Origin: Trigonopsis variabilis
Taxonomy: Eukaryota > Ascomycota > Trigonopsidomycetes > Trigonopsidales > Trigonopsidaceae
Reading direction: 5' to 3'
NCBI GenBank assembly: GCA_003707065.3
Contig: PPXM03000006.1
Coordinates: 372,001 to 436,000 of the forward strand
Length of the DNA: 64,000 bases
The notes beneath the pieces were generated by a model. The model did not search any database. It was given only the letters and a program-made list of their open reading frames with translations, and was not told the DNA's origin. The position numbers and the translations under genes are program-made. This document shows positions 1 through 10,540 of this stretch, one piece after another (positions within the stretch are counted from its first letter, which is position 1; every line of letters starts with the position of its first letter).

Positions 1-1
1 T

Positions 2-3000
2 GATATACCTGGGGGCCTTGGATCATCAGCCTTCCCTAAATCGGCCTCTTTATCACCTCCGATTAACGAGCCAACTCTCCCTAAACTTGATCTTCCTCAA
101 CAGTCAGCCATCTCGCATAAGGTGAACAAATCGTCTGGTAGTTATTCATCTGAACAGCTGCCGAATAGCCAGCCTTCAAAGCCGCTAGGGGCTCGCGACA
201 AAGAAGTCTCTGCAAAGGCTCAAGGTCACCGTCCCAGGAAGTCATCTACGGATATTAACCTTGATGTGCCTCTTACGTACCCTTCAGCTGCGTCTCATGC
301 TCGGAAGCGCTCCCAGCCGAGCCCAAGACCATCTATTGACGAACCATCTATTCCGAGTATTCCGGCTATTCCTAGCATGCCTGGTCAATGGCCAGGCATG
401 TCCCTTGGTCCCCAGAAGGCTTCTGTCAAGACATCAATGTCTCCTCCCAAGCTCCCAATGGCTCCTTCGATCTCCTCGTCGTCTCTATCGCCCGAACCTT
501 CCTATCCTAGACTTCAACCTATGCAAAGTGAGCCAATTAGTGATTCTCAACACCTAGATTCTGACATTTCTCTTCCTTTGAACCCTGTCAAGAGTGATGT
601 CCCTGTGCGAAGCGGTGCAGCCCGCCACAAGCATGGAATCAACGATATCAAGATCAAACATGCTCACCGTCGATCTGAATCTGTAGAGCAGCCCCTCACA
701 GAGGAAGAAAATGAAGAGGATCTAGATCGGGCATTCTCGACACGGAACACCAATGAAGTGGCAGATGCAGACCTTCTCAATAAGATGACTCTGAGGAATT
801 CAGCGATGCAGAACAAATACTCGGCTATTCCTTTGAACCGATTATCAGTCTCATCCACTGGTTCTATTCCTCGAGGTCATCAGCGACAAGTGTCTGGGGT
901 ATCCCAAATGTCTTATACGTCTGCAATGGAGGAGACGATGGACGAATTTGATTGGAACGACAATGATGATGCGGCGGCTATTGAAAAGCAGATTTTGTCG
1001 GAATTATCTCTGGTTGAAGGCGCCAACATCCATGCCATAGTTGAAGGCGACGAGAGAATGAAAGCTCTCGATTCTCTGTTGGAAAAGGCTATTGGAGAAT
1101 GTGATAAGCTGATGTCGACTTTGATAGTGTACGACATCGAGATTAATCGGGTCAATGACGATGTCGCTTTTATTGAGAGTCAATCTGAAGGCTTGCAGAT
1201 TCGAACCGCCAATGAGAAAATTCTATGGGCTGATCTACATGACATTCTCGATGTGATCACGGTACCTGAACAGGTGTTGAGTGCGATCCATGACGGCCGC
1301 ATGGACAATCGAAGAGATATTTCTCATGTCGAAGAAAGTCTTGTTATTTTGTTTAGAGCGCTCAAAGCGACTTCACCAGATGCCTTATATGATGCGAATA
1401 ACGGAGGAGCCAATGAGAATGATCTGAGCACAATGACGGCTTTGATGGAGAAACGCGATGACTACCAGAGAGATGCACTTGAATTTTGTCGCAAATTTGC
1501 TCAAGTCTTCAGCTCCAAATTACATGCAATGCTCTCAACTGTTGATCAGCAAGGGGCGATTGTCACGGTAGACGGGTTCCCTAAGATGAGGACTTTAGAC
1601 CTAGGCAACCTTGGGGTCTATTCGGGATTTATTCTCTTCACGCGGGACACAGAACCTGATGAGTATAATCACATCATCAAGAATTTTACTCGTGATATGT
1701 TACGGTTCTATCAAAACTCCTATCAGCACTTCTTTGAGCAATGGAAGCAATTCACTCGACACCCCAAAGTCTCTGAAACAGAAAATATGTTTGTTTCTAG
1801 AGAAGAGCCGGAAAAAATTGGGCATGCCATGCGATCTTTGACAGTCAAGCGGTCCCAGACGTTTTCAAGATTCCGAGATAAAGACAAGACCGAAAAGGCT
1901 AAGGATAGCACTCCAACAGAGCCAGAAAGTCGAGCTAATAAGGCTAAGCTGTCGCCTACGTCTAGCATTGTTCGCATCATCGACGGGTGGCAAGATATTA
2001 TAAGCTCCCAACAACAGTTTCTCATCGTCGTTCTTCAATTGTCCTCGTTTGCACCGAACGATTTCGAGCAGTTTATCTCTGAATATGGCAGTAGCGCTGG
2101 CTATGTTGATAGTATCTCAGAGTCTATCGTCCGGTCGGTGGAGCCCGATAGGACCAAGGCCAAAGAACTACTGGATCTTATGACAGTCATAACGGGATCC
2201 TTCCAGGACGAGCTGATGAATTTCGTCAACTGGGCCACTGAGAATGATTCGCTGTGTATCATTGGAATCTACTATGAGCTCGAGACTCGGATTGAGAAGT
2301 TCCGAAACACCAATCTGGAGATCTACGTGTCGACACTTGAAAAGATTCGAGACAAGTTAAAGCAGAGATGGGATTCATTTATTAATAGCCAGCTGAAGAT
2401 AATCGAGCAAGCTCAGTTATCGAGCAAGAAACGGTTGGGCGTTGTCGGCTTTGTGCGCGTGTTTCCCATGTTTTGTGATCGGGTCGAGCAGCAATTGACT
2501 GGGTTGAGTGATATATCGGATTCAGAGGTGCGAAAGACGGTCAACTACACGCTCGAGAAGATCATGAGGGCGATTTTGACTACGCTGCAGAACATTGCCG
2601 AAAACGTGCCTGCTGGCCAGGGAACTGAAGCTGAGGATAAGGAGCAGCTGAACTATCACGTCATTATGATCAAAAACATGAATTATCTAAAGGAGGAGAT
2701 CCGCACGACCAACGATGTGATGAAAGAGATTGAGACTCGGGTGCAAAACATGTATAAGGATGAGCTCACACGGTACATCGATCAAGTTATTAGGCGTCCC
2801 TTAGGGAAGCTCATGGATTTCGTGGAGGGAGTGGAGTCGATAACGGATAACAATCCGAATGAGGATCCTACGACCCGGCCTTTATATTCACGTTCATCTG
2901 TTAAAAAGTTACTTGCATTTTATGATCACCGGGAAATGAAAAGGGGAATCGAGGCGTTGCATAAGCGAGTCGAGAAGCATTTCAGCGAGCACGAAGAGGC

Positions 3001-3175
3001 GTCGCCAGCTGCAGCACAGCTTCTGCTTAAAGTGTGGCGGGCGGTTCAAGCTGAATATATGAGGATTGTGAATCGGTTGACGCGGATCTTGTCGGTTTAT
3101 TATTCGGGAATTGGGCTCGGCTTGGAGTTCAACAGAGAAGACATCGTGAATACGTTTGCCAAGCGAGTGTCATGA
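2..3175 (+). CDS. SEC3: Exocyst subunit Sec3 (5' part outside window)
   Basis: Sec3 is a landmark subunit of the exocyst, which tethers secretory vesicles at sites of polarised growth. The frame is open from base 2, so the window opens inside the gene; an in-frame GTG at 122 is not a start. The visible 1057 residues begin with a long low-complexity Ser/Pro-rich region (about residues 1-310), typical of fungal Sec3 between its N-terminal PH-like domain, which must lie upstream, and its core. From about residue 325 there is the conserved helical Sec3 core (ILSELSLVEGANIHAIVEGD, then coiled-coil helices), continuing to a helical C-terminus. No intron is needed. It is convergent with RPC25, 32 bp between stop codons. 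Identification is from recognisable Sec3 core motifs; confidence is high for the family. Confidence 0.88.
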   Translation, partial: DIPGGLGSSAFPKSASLSPPINEPTLPKLDLPQQSAISHKVNKSSGSYSSEQLPNSQPSKPLGARDKEVSAKAQGHRPRKSSTDINLDVPLTYPSAASHARKRSQPSPRPSIDEPSIPSIPAIPSMPGQWPGMSLGPQKASVKTSMSPPKLPMAPSISSSSLSPEPSYPRLQPMQSEPISDSQHLDSDISLPLNPVKSDVPVRSGAARHKHGINDIKIKHAHRRSESVEQPLTEEENEEDLDRAFSTRNTNEVADADLLNKMTLRNSAMQNKYSAIPLNRLSVSSTGSIPRGHQRQVSGVSQMSYTSAMEETMDEFDWNDNDDAAAIEKQILSELSLVEGANIHAIVEGDERMKALDSLLEKAIGECDKLMSTLIVYDIEINRVNDDVAFIESQSEGLQIRTANEKILWADLHDILDVITVPEQVLSAIHDGRMDNRRDISHVEESLVILFRALKATSPDALYDANNGGANENDLSTMTALMEKRDDYQRDALEFCRKFAQVFSSKLHAMLSTVDQQGAIVTVDGFPKMRTLDLGNLGVYSGFILFTRDTEPDEYNHIIKNFTRDMLRFYQNSYQHFFEQWKQFTRHPKVSETENMFVSREEPEKIGHAMRSLTVKRSQTFSRFRDKDKTEKAKDSTPTEPESRANKAKLSPTSSIVRIIDGWQDIISSQQQFLIVVLQLSSFAPNDFEQFISEYGSSAGYVDSISESIVRSVEPDRTKAKELLDLMTVITGSFQDELMNFVNWATENDSLCIIGIYYELETRIEKFRNTNLEIYVSTLEKIRDKLKQRWDSFINSQLKIIEQAQLSSKKRLGVVGFVRVFPMFCDRVEQQLTGLSDISDSEVRKTVNYTLEKIMRAILTTLQNIAENVPAGQGTEAEDKEQLNYHVIMIKNMNYLKEEIRTTNDVMKEIETRVQNMYKDELTRYIDQVIRRPLGKLMDFVEGVESITDNNPNEDPTTRPLYSRSSVKKLLAFYDHREMKRGIEALHKRVEKHFSEHEEASPAAAQLLLKVWRAVQAEYMRIVNRLTRILSVYYSGIGLGLEFNREDIVNTFAKRVS

Positions 3176-3207
3176 GCAAGGAAATAACTAATATACAAGG
3201 TGGCGGA

Positions 3208-3937
3208 TTAATCCCACCAAGCCACGAGACCCATTCCATCGGATTGACATGATGCAATGATCGAGTAGGCCGGCTTCGACGGCTGGATTGGTTGGTCTTG
3301 GTTGGGGTTTTCGGGGGCGCTGAGTGATTGATCGGTGAAGATTTCCTTTTCGACTCTGAACCGGATCTTTTCGTTTGGGTCCATAAACAGGTCGACTTCA
3401 TTTTTCCATACCCATGCTTGTTCTCGGGGCACGCTGGGCCATTAGCGCGAAAGGCAGATAAAATTGTACTTACAAAACACAGCCTTCGAAAAGAAGGTGC
3501 TTAGGAATAAAGATATCATCGAAGAAGGACATTTTGACTGTTTGTTGGCAGGCCCTAGCACTAGAACTTACTTCGTAGCCCTTCCTCTGAACACGAGGAA
3601 ATGACGCCCACTAGGACTTCTCCTACAAATGGACGGAAGACGATTAAGCGGAATTCAGCTAGAGATGAGCCTCGAGCGCACGAGCATACTCACCCTCGAT
3701 ATAGACTCCACCGTCGCCTGGCTTGATCTGGCCGTCATCCAAACAAATAATATCGTAGAGACAAATGCAGAGGCCGACATTTAGGATCACCTAAGAGTCA
3801 ATATTACCATCGCAGCCGAGCATTACTTTATTCGCGTATCGACTGTTGATCTCGTCCTCAACGGCATCTGCCGTAGGTTTGCCAAATGAATCGGGACGGA
3901 TATATATAAGATCCGATATCCGAGTCAAGACAAACAT
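3208..3937 (-). CDS. RPC25: RNA polymerase III subunit Rpc25 (RPC8)
   Basis: Rpc25 is the RPB7-like stalk subunit of RNA polymerase III, paired with Rpc17 and needed for initiation. I joined five exons: 3937-3827, 3790-3694, 3622-3572, 3537-3474 and 3433-3208, giving 182 residues in one frame. The N-terminus MFVLTRISDLIYIRPDSFGK, the S1-like stretch around GDGGVYIEGEV, the FFDDIFIP motif and the C-terminal REQAWVWKNEVDLFMD and GLVAWWD are all characteristic of Rpc25. The introns are 36, 71, 34 and 40 nt, all GT..AG, so only the last exon shows as a long ORF. The protein is slightly shorter than usual (about 200). It is convergent with SEC3 and divergent from the complex I gene. Confidence 0.9.
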
Positions 3938-4584
3938 CCCGGCCCAGCACTAGGGTACCACGACGATGAGTTGGCGATAGACTGGTGCTCGAGAAAAAAA
4001 AGCGCTACGTCTCCCAGAGCGGTCGCAGGACCAAGCACAAGTCAAGCAGAGCGGTCATTCCGAGACATTCCTAGGAAGGTCTTATAAATTAAGTGCGAGC
4101 TGTAGCACATAAATAACCAAATCACTCTACGTGACTTTTTGTTTCCTAAGATGACATGTCTGGCTCGACCAGTGCAGGTCTACTACGAAAAACCGGCGAG
4201 AAAGAATGCAGAGATCTAGCTATGGCTCAAGGCACTCGAACTCATAGAAAATCATCTCCGGACAAGACGTCTTGGACGAATGGAGCCAACAAGTGCTGCA
4301 TCTTTCTAACGACCCGATATTAATAGCAGTGGAGTCTTGGTCGGTAACAAAATCTATGTATACGTCACCCCAATCAATTCTTCACAAGATAACCTGTCCA
4401 TTTCGACACCCATCCAATGCCTGTCTATTGCCCTTGTCTGTCGTCGGGTCATGTTGTAGTTTCCGTTGTTACCCTGGCTCCCTTTCTAACTGGCTGTCCC
4501 GAGCCGCCTGAGGCAGCCAATCACGGCACATCAATTAGACCTTGATCATTTCAACCACCACCCAACTTTCCTACTCTTTGACCA
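3938..4584. promoter_or_regulatory. Divergent promoter region RPC25 / complex I 51 kDa
   Basis: This 647 bp separates two divergent start codons. It contains three CCAAT pentamers on the plus strand, at 4370-4374, 4414-4418 and 4517-4521, the last about 64 bp before the complex I ATG. CCAAT is the binding core of the HAP2/3/5 (NF-Y) complex, which is known to control respiratory genes in ascomycetes, so control of the complex I gene is a reasonable inference. A 79-codon plus ORF at 4272-4511 shows no recognisable protein features and I do not call it. Confidence 0.4.
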
Positions 4585-6180
4585 ATGTTCAGCAGCTCGC
4601 GTCTGGCGACGCTACCTAACGGGATTGTTCTCAGACTCGGGTCTAGATCAGCAAGACGTCTTTTTGCTTCCTTTGCCGAAACCAAGACGAATAAACATCA
4701 TGGAGGCCTAAAGGACGAGGATCGGATATTCCAGAACTTATATGAAAACTACGGAAAAGATCTTAAGAACGCCAAGCGGATGGGCGATTGGTACAAAACT
4801 AAAGAATTAGTAGAAAAAGGAGATACTTGGGTGAGTGAAATGGTTGCAGCTTGAAACCAGGCCGGACGGTCGAAGGTAGAAATCAAGCTGGGGATAATCG
4901 CACAGACATGTGGCTGACTCGTCTAGATCATTAATGAAATTAAAGCATCGGGTCTCCGTGGCCGTGGAGGTGCTGGTTTCCCTTCCGGATTAAAGTACAG
5001 TTTTATGAATCCTCCTGGATGGGAGAAGAATGTCGGCCCGCGGTACTTGGTTGTCAACGCTGATGAAGGTGAACCGGGTACTTGCAAAGATAGAGAGATC
5101 ATTCGAAAGGATCCTCACAAGCTCGTCGAAGGATGTCTTCTTGTTGGCCGAGCAATGAACGCTACGGCTGCTTATATCTATATTCGAGGCGAATTCTACA
5201 ACGAGGCTGCCGCTCTTCAGACTGCCATCAACGAGGCCTATAAAGATGGCCTGATTGGAAAAAATGCCTGCGGCTCAGGATACGACTTTGACGTTTACAT
5301 CCATCGAGGGATGGGTGCCTACATCTGTGGCGAGGAAACATCGTTGATTGAATCGCTGGAAGGAAAAGCTGGTAAGCCTCGTCTTAAGCCTCCTTTCCCT
5401 GCTGGAATTGGTCTTTTTGGCCGTCCTTCTACCGTTACCAACGTCGAGACCGTTGCCGTTGTCCCCACCATCCTCCGTCGCGGACCGCAATGGTTTGCTA
5501 GTTTTGGTCGAGAGCGCAATGCCGGTACCAAGCTGTTTTGTATCTCTGGACACGTGAACGAGCCGTGCACGGTTGAAGAAGAAATGTCCATTCCCCTCCG
5601 TGAGCTCCTCGAGCGTCACTGTGGTGGCGTCCGAGGTGGCTGGGATAACCTCTTGGGTGTCATTCCTGGTGGCTGCTCCGTCCCTATCCTCCCCAAGCAT
5701 TTTGCCGAGGAAGCTTTGATGGACTACGACTCGCTCAAAGACCACGGCTCCGGTCTTGGTACCGCTGCGGTCATCGTCCTTGATAAATCGACCGACATCA
5801 TCCGTGCCATCCAAAGATTCTCTGTCTTCTATTCCCACGAATCATGTGGCCAGTGTACTCCCTGCCGAGAAGGTACGACTTGGCTTGCAAAGATCATGAC
5901 TCGAATTCTCCATGGCCAGGCCCGCGAGCGCGAGATTGACATGTTGTACGAGCTCACCAAGGAAATCGAGGGTCACACTATCTGCGGTCTGGGCGATGCC
6001 TCGGCCTGGCCCGTCCAAGGTCTTCTCCGCCACTTCCGCCCCGAGGTCGAAGCTCGGTTGAGAAAATTCTACGATGAGGTTGGAAGCGTCAGTTCGGGAG
6101 GATGGACTGCCGATGCAAAGCTTGTCGATGGCAAGGTCGTCGGCCGACCTCATCCTCCTTCCCTTGCCCACGGCCACTAA
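4585..6180 (+). CDS. NADH:ubiquinone oxidoreductase 51 kDa subunit (NDUFV1)
   Basis: This is the flavoprotein of mitochondrial complex I that binds NADH and FMN and carries the N3 4Fe-4S cluster. Two exons (4585-4830, 4927-6180; 96-nt intron) encode 499 residues, the usual size. The N-terminus is Arg/Ser-rich and fits a mitochondrial presequence. The FMN/NADH-binding loop [18 protein letters not shown] spans the start of exon 2, followed by [14 protein letters not shown]. Cluster ligands are visible: C389, C392 and C395 in SCGQCTPC, with C435 in GHTICGLG. Presence of this gene implies a functional complex I, which excludes Schizosaccharomyces and most Saccharomycetaceae. Three upstream CCAAT boxes fit respiratory regulation. 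Confidence 0.95.
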
Positions 6181-6329
6181 AGGTAATTAGCTAGCTGGCA
6201 GCGATACCGAGGTCCTACGGCGGAGCTAGATGGGCTGCCATGGGCCGCGAACGTGCATGGTGTATTTGTTTTAGGATAGTGTAAGTAAGGTCAGAGACAA
6301 ATTATGTACAAGAGTAGACAATGACATTT

Positions 6330-7330
6330 TTATCTTGAGGTAACGGCGGCGATGGCTGCTGAGGACGTAGACTCGGTCGACGGCTTTATGATGGGATCTG
6401 TCTGAGGAGAAAGCGGTGGGGAAAGAACTTCAGGACTAGGGTCTCTTTTGCACGAGCGAAAGATGGAGGCAGCAAGGGTACGGATTCCCCACTGATACTT
6501 GAACGAAGTAGCGATGATCTCATCCATGAACTTGATGGTATTTTCATGGACAGCGTCCCGGCTACTGTCGCGGACCAGGCGACCTTTTTCGTCCACCTTT
6601 CTCCAGTTGTCGAGACCGAGAGCCTCTTGGAGTTGGTTGTCAAAGTCATCCAAGATCTTGAATACCATGGGCTCAAGGTCCGGTCTGAGTTTCTTGGGAA
6701 AGAGCCGGTCGATCTTTGTTAGAATTGGTTGACAGGGAATATCGTTTTGAAGAAAGAATTGCATTAGGCTAATGTCGAGATCACGGAATGGCTGATCCGC
6801 GTTGAAGAGTAGATATACGCATTTTAAACTAAAGCTTAGCTTTGTAAACCCACAATCTGAGCTTACTTGTTAGTTTTTTGTTCATTTAGGTAGTCTATAA
6901 TGACCTGTCCCCACTCTGGCCTAGACTTATATCCATAGCCAGCTAAATCCAAGACCCGGAACTGTCCTGCGACTGAGTAAATATTTATCGCCTGCGTGCT
7001 CCCGGGTCGCTTAGACACCTTGGCCACTGATTTTAACTGCGCTTTCTGAGTCCCTGGCCTGCAAAGACTAAGCAGTGAGTTGATAAGTGAGGACTTGCCG
7101 GCATTACTGATGCCTGCAAAAGCGACCTGGGGCAGAGTAGAAGGAGGAATATCTTCGAGGGTGCGGAAAGTCCCATGGAACCACCGATCGCTCTTTTTGA
7201 GTGTTTGTATCGCCTTCTCCATCTCTCCTTCAGTGGGCGCCGGCAGAAAGCGATTTATAGAGAATCTCCAATGCAAGCTATCTCGCAAGATTCTCTTTGG
7301 CGTCAATTTGGCCGCCTTTTCTACCACCAT
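6330..7330 (-). CDS. EngB/YihA-type GTPase, probably mitochondrial
   Basis: EngB-family GTPases act in assembly of the large ribosomal subunit in bacteria and mitochondria. Two exons (7330-6867, 6828-6330; 38-nt intron) give 320 residues. G1 is GISNAGKSSL (about 73-82), the switch region contains KRPGSTQ, G3 is DLAGYGY (128-134) and G4 is LTKIDRL in exon 2. A Ser/Thr/Pro-rich tail of about 30 residues follows the domain. The start is uncertain: the same frame continues upstream from ATG 7330 back to another ATG at 7480, broken by one TGA at 7387-7385. The upstream piece (MTCIISAGGFSSRSHLIW) looks like a mitochondrial leader, so a small intron or leader exon may be missed. Confidence 0.8.
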
Positions 7331-7695
7331 CCTGTCGAGCGTGGTGGGATTGGGAGCGTTACAAATTAACGATGTAACAAGATCTCATGAACGTCGACAG
7401 GATGGGTGTTGTTGGAAAGCATTCGCCCAAATGAGATGGCTACGACTAGAAAATCCGCCAGCAGAGATAATACATGTCATTATTGTTTTATTGGTTGCCT
7501 AAGCAGCCCCGTTTCTTATCACTTGCTCTATCTTCTCAAAGGACACAGCATGCGCACGAAGTGATTTAAGAGGACGGCCAGCTTGAAGAATCTGAAGAGA
7601 TAGCCATGTCCTCCAGGGCACAAAAGTCTCAAGGGTGAAAACGATTTGATATGAGATAGAAGTGGACAAGGTCAATAAATAGACACTCGAGACGA
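7331..7695. other. Spacer between EngB GTPase and Zn2Cys6 factor genes
   Basis: Both flanking genes read leftward. The right-hand side holds the 3' UTR of the transcription factor. The part at 7331-7480 holds the possible leader of the EngB gene described there. A 66-codon minus ORF (7499-7699) overlaps the stop of the transcription factor in another frame and has no recognisable features. Confidence 0.4.
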
Positions 7696-9613
7696 TCATA
7701 CCTCCTGAGAGAATAGGGTAGAGAAGGAGCCCTGGTCGATTTCGGAGATGAATTTCATAAACTCCTCATTCCCGGCCAGTGAGGGGAATCCGATATCGCA
7801 ATAGTCGGCGTTTTCAATCAAAGTATCCATTATGGCAGGCGGTTCGTACTGAGAGATTTTTGTGGAATCCTGAGCCAAGTTCTTCTCAGCTTGAACGCGT
7901 TGGATCTTAGCCGTAAGATACTTGATCGTCTTGATCCAGGTGCCAATTCCGCTCACTTCGGTTCGTTCTGACGCTTCCATGATTTGGATGGCAAGATCGA
8001 GTTCGATGACGTCCTCGAACGGTGGCAAAGGCTCCTTGTGGGGCGGACATTCAGCTGAATAGCAATGTAGGATCATGATCGAGCAAATGAACGAATAATG
8101 GCAGACATACCAGGTGGCCACTTTGATGTAGAGCTCATTTCGGACGAAATACTTCCACAACAAGCGCAGACAGCTTCTTGCATTCTTGAGAATCAGCTCA
8201 ATCGCGAGAGGGGAGTCTTGTACATATGATCTACAGATAATTATCACCGCCATTTGATCAATAGAGCAAAGCATCACCCTATAGAGCGTTCCATCCAGGC
8301 TGCCCTGAGGGAATCTTGTTTTCTGGATTTCTTCATATAGTGCAGCCGCTTTGGTCGCTACCCGGTTCAAGTGAGTTTCCAACGCTGGATATCCTTTGTC
8401 AGAAGTCCATTTGTAATCATCGTCCATGGCAAGAAGTTCCACCAGCTGGATCTTGAACAGCACATAGATCAGCGCGGACGGGTCATCTTTATCGAGGGAG
8501 CTAAGGTAGGAAGGCTTAGGGGTCGAGACGAAGCTGTAGCGCAATAAAGGAATCATGTTGGACACCCTTGCGTTGAAGTAACCGATGGCGTAAGCATGCC
8601 AAAAGAACCGCACACGGGATTCTCGCTCAATCGGGTCGACAAGGTCGTCATAGTAGCCTCTTGTATGAAGACGAAGTGAGTAGCCGATTTGACCTGATAA
8701 TTCGAGAAACGTTCGCTGGGACAAGGGTTCTCGAATAACCAGACACATGTGCGCAAACACGCAGAGACCAAGAAAACACTCGTAGCTCCGTTCCATAATG
8801 GCTGCTGCCATATTATTTTTAGCGGCGTTGTATAGACATAAAGAAATCGAAGGCATGTCCTTGAGGTAGATCGTACACACGTCAGGGCCCAGCGACCCCA
8901 GCGTCAGTGCAGTGAACATCAAAAACAAAGACCCCGGAGACAAGCTTGAAAACGAAGAAAAGAAACGCTGGACAAGGTTCTCAAACAGTGGTCCGGCAAG
9001 CAAATGGCACGGTACTGGTCTTGACAGAACAGCCTTGATAAAGTCATCGTATTCTTTTCGACTCAATTTCACATATCGATTTTCACTGCCTTGGTCGTAG
9101 ATAATATAATGCTGGTCGTTATTTCGGAATTCTATCCCTCGCGCTTCTCCACTGGCATCTCGTAACAGGTGGTCGACCAGTTTATCTGATTCCGAGGCAA
9201 CCTCTGATTTCGCATAATAATTCATCGCAGCCTCGCCCAACACCGACACTTTCGGTCGCACTAGACGACTTGAACTGACCTCACATAGTTCATACACTTT
9301 TTTCTTAACGTCTCCCTCTTCTTCTTCCTTTGTGATGTCTCGACCATATTCTTCCACCGTCTTCACTCTGATTTCTTAGAAAAATTTACCGTAATATCCA
9401 GCATACCTCGCAATTCCTCGTGTCGTTCTGTTATCGGCAGAGTAAGTACATTGGACTCCCAACTTCTTGCATCGACTGCAGCCATCATTTTCTCCACTAC
9501 ACTAGACTCGTCAGCCATATTCATCACCTGCCATTATTGATCTATACCTTTCGCTTTCTTAGTCGGCATAAATCGCATGAAGGAGCGCGCTTGGGCATTT
9601 TGGCGACTTTCAT
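7696..9613 (-). CDS. Zn2Cys6 transcription factor, fungal-specific
   Basis: This is a DNA-binding regulator; target genes cannot be read from sequence. The long ORF (from 9366) lacks a DNA-binding domain, but two short upstream exons supply it: 9613-9548 and 9501-9407, joined to 9367-7696, for 610 residues. The spliced N-terminus gives MKVAKMPKRAPSCDLCRLRK and six cysteines at 13, 16, 23, 30, 33 and 40, spacing CX2CX6CX6CX2CX6C, an exact binuclear cluster. A 46-nt intron falls directly before the third cysteine. The body is a fungal-specific TF middle-homology region, with RVRFFWHAYAIGYFNARVSN near its centre. The neighbouring MFS transporter is divergent from it, which makes it a possible target, but this is only inference. 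Confidence 0.85.
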
Positions 9614-10540
9614 CTCGACTCGTCATAATGAGGCCTTGCAGCCGTCAGTCTTTTCAGTAAGGATTCTTGGCTTATAAAATAGAAAACGGCCTCTAGAGTA
9701 CTCAGACTATCAAGCCACAAGATCGTCGTTCCAGAACTATCGAAAAAATAGCGTAAAAGTGAGGAGAGAGAAGAGATGAGATGGAGTGGCTGCTGGGAAG
9801 AATAAGGTTACGTGGCCTTGACGGAGATACAGATCACTCAGATCACTCACCACCAGCCATGGCAGTCTGGCCGTCCGGTTGTCTGGCTGTGGAACCTTAT
9901 CTAATTCTCGGCTGCATCGCTTTTGTTTTCATTAGTATTGCGATAATTGTGCTTATTTTTCTATACCTCTTTGTCATTTTTGTCAAACGTTCGCGAAGTT
10001 TTCGTGCCGTTTAATCTTGACAAAGATCACGAAATACCAAGGCAATTGTGAAAGACTTTATCGGAGGATCTTTCTGGCTAAGGTAGTAACCTAACAGCTA
10101 GCTCTTATGCTGCAGAAGAATGAATACCAGAGAGTTTGTCGCAACTAGTCAATTGCGCATTGAGAAGTGCATAAAGACCTCAGAAAAAGAAGCATTTTCA
10201 AGTCTAATATCGCTTTGAATGTCATATATACCAGCGCAATAAGACATCCAGTAGGAAAGCCTGCTGATTATCTTGTTGTCTGATGCCCAGTGCTGACCGA
10301 CGTTTCGTGATTGCATCACTATGGTTGCAGCACTTTTTCCTCATACTCAGCTGTCTCAAAGATATCCGAAGGCAGTCAAGGGCAGAAGATTATGTTAAAT
10401 GTATTATTTGGTGACCAGATATACCTAAACCCTTCGGCTTTGTTTCCAGCGGATATGCGGAGTTGCGGGGCCTAACCAAGGCGACGAATTTATACTATTA
10501 AAAGACAGGCTGAAAATGAGTTAGTAGACCATTAATAAAA
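9614..10540. promoter_or_regulatory. Long divergent intergenic region, TF / MFS transporter
   Basis: This 927 bp separates the starts of the Zn2Cys6 factor (minus) and the MFS transporter (plus), unusually long for this compact window, as expected for regulated genes. It contains a 77-codon plus ORF (9781-10014) with one predicted membrane stretch (YLILGCIAFVFISIAIIVLI). This is encoded by a T-rich tract and has no other support. I see no clear repeats or inverted CGG half-sites that I would defend. Confidence 0.3.

Noticed and set aside
4272-4511. 79-codon plus ORF in the RPC25 / complex I promoter
   Set aside because: No motif or plausible splicing partner; overlaps CCAAT elements.
5275-5838. 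187-codon minus ORF within the complex I gene
   Set aside because: Shadow frame opposite a conserved coding exon.
9781-10014. 77-codon ORF with one hydrophobic segment
   Set aside because: The hydrophobic stretch comes from a T-rich tract, the rest has no protein-like pattern, and it lies in a regulator's upstream region.
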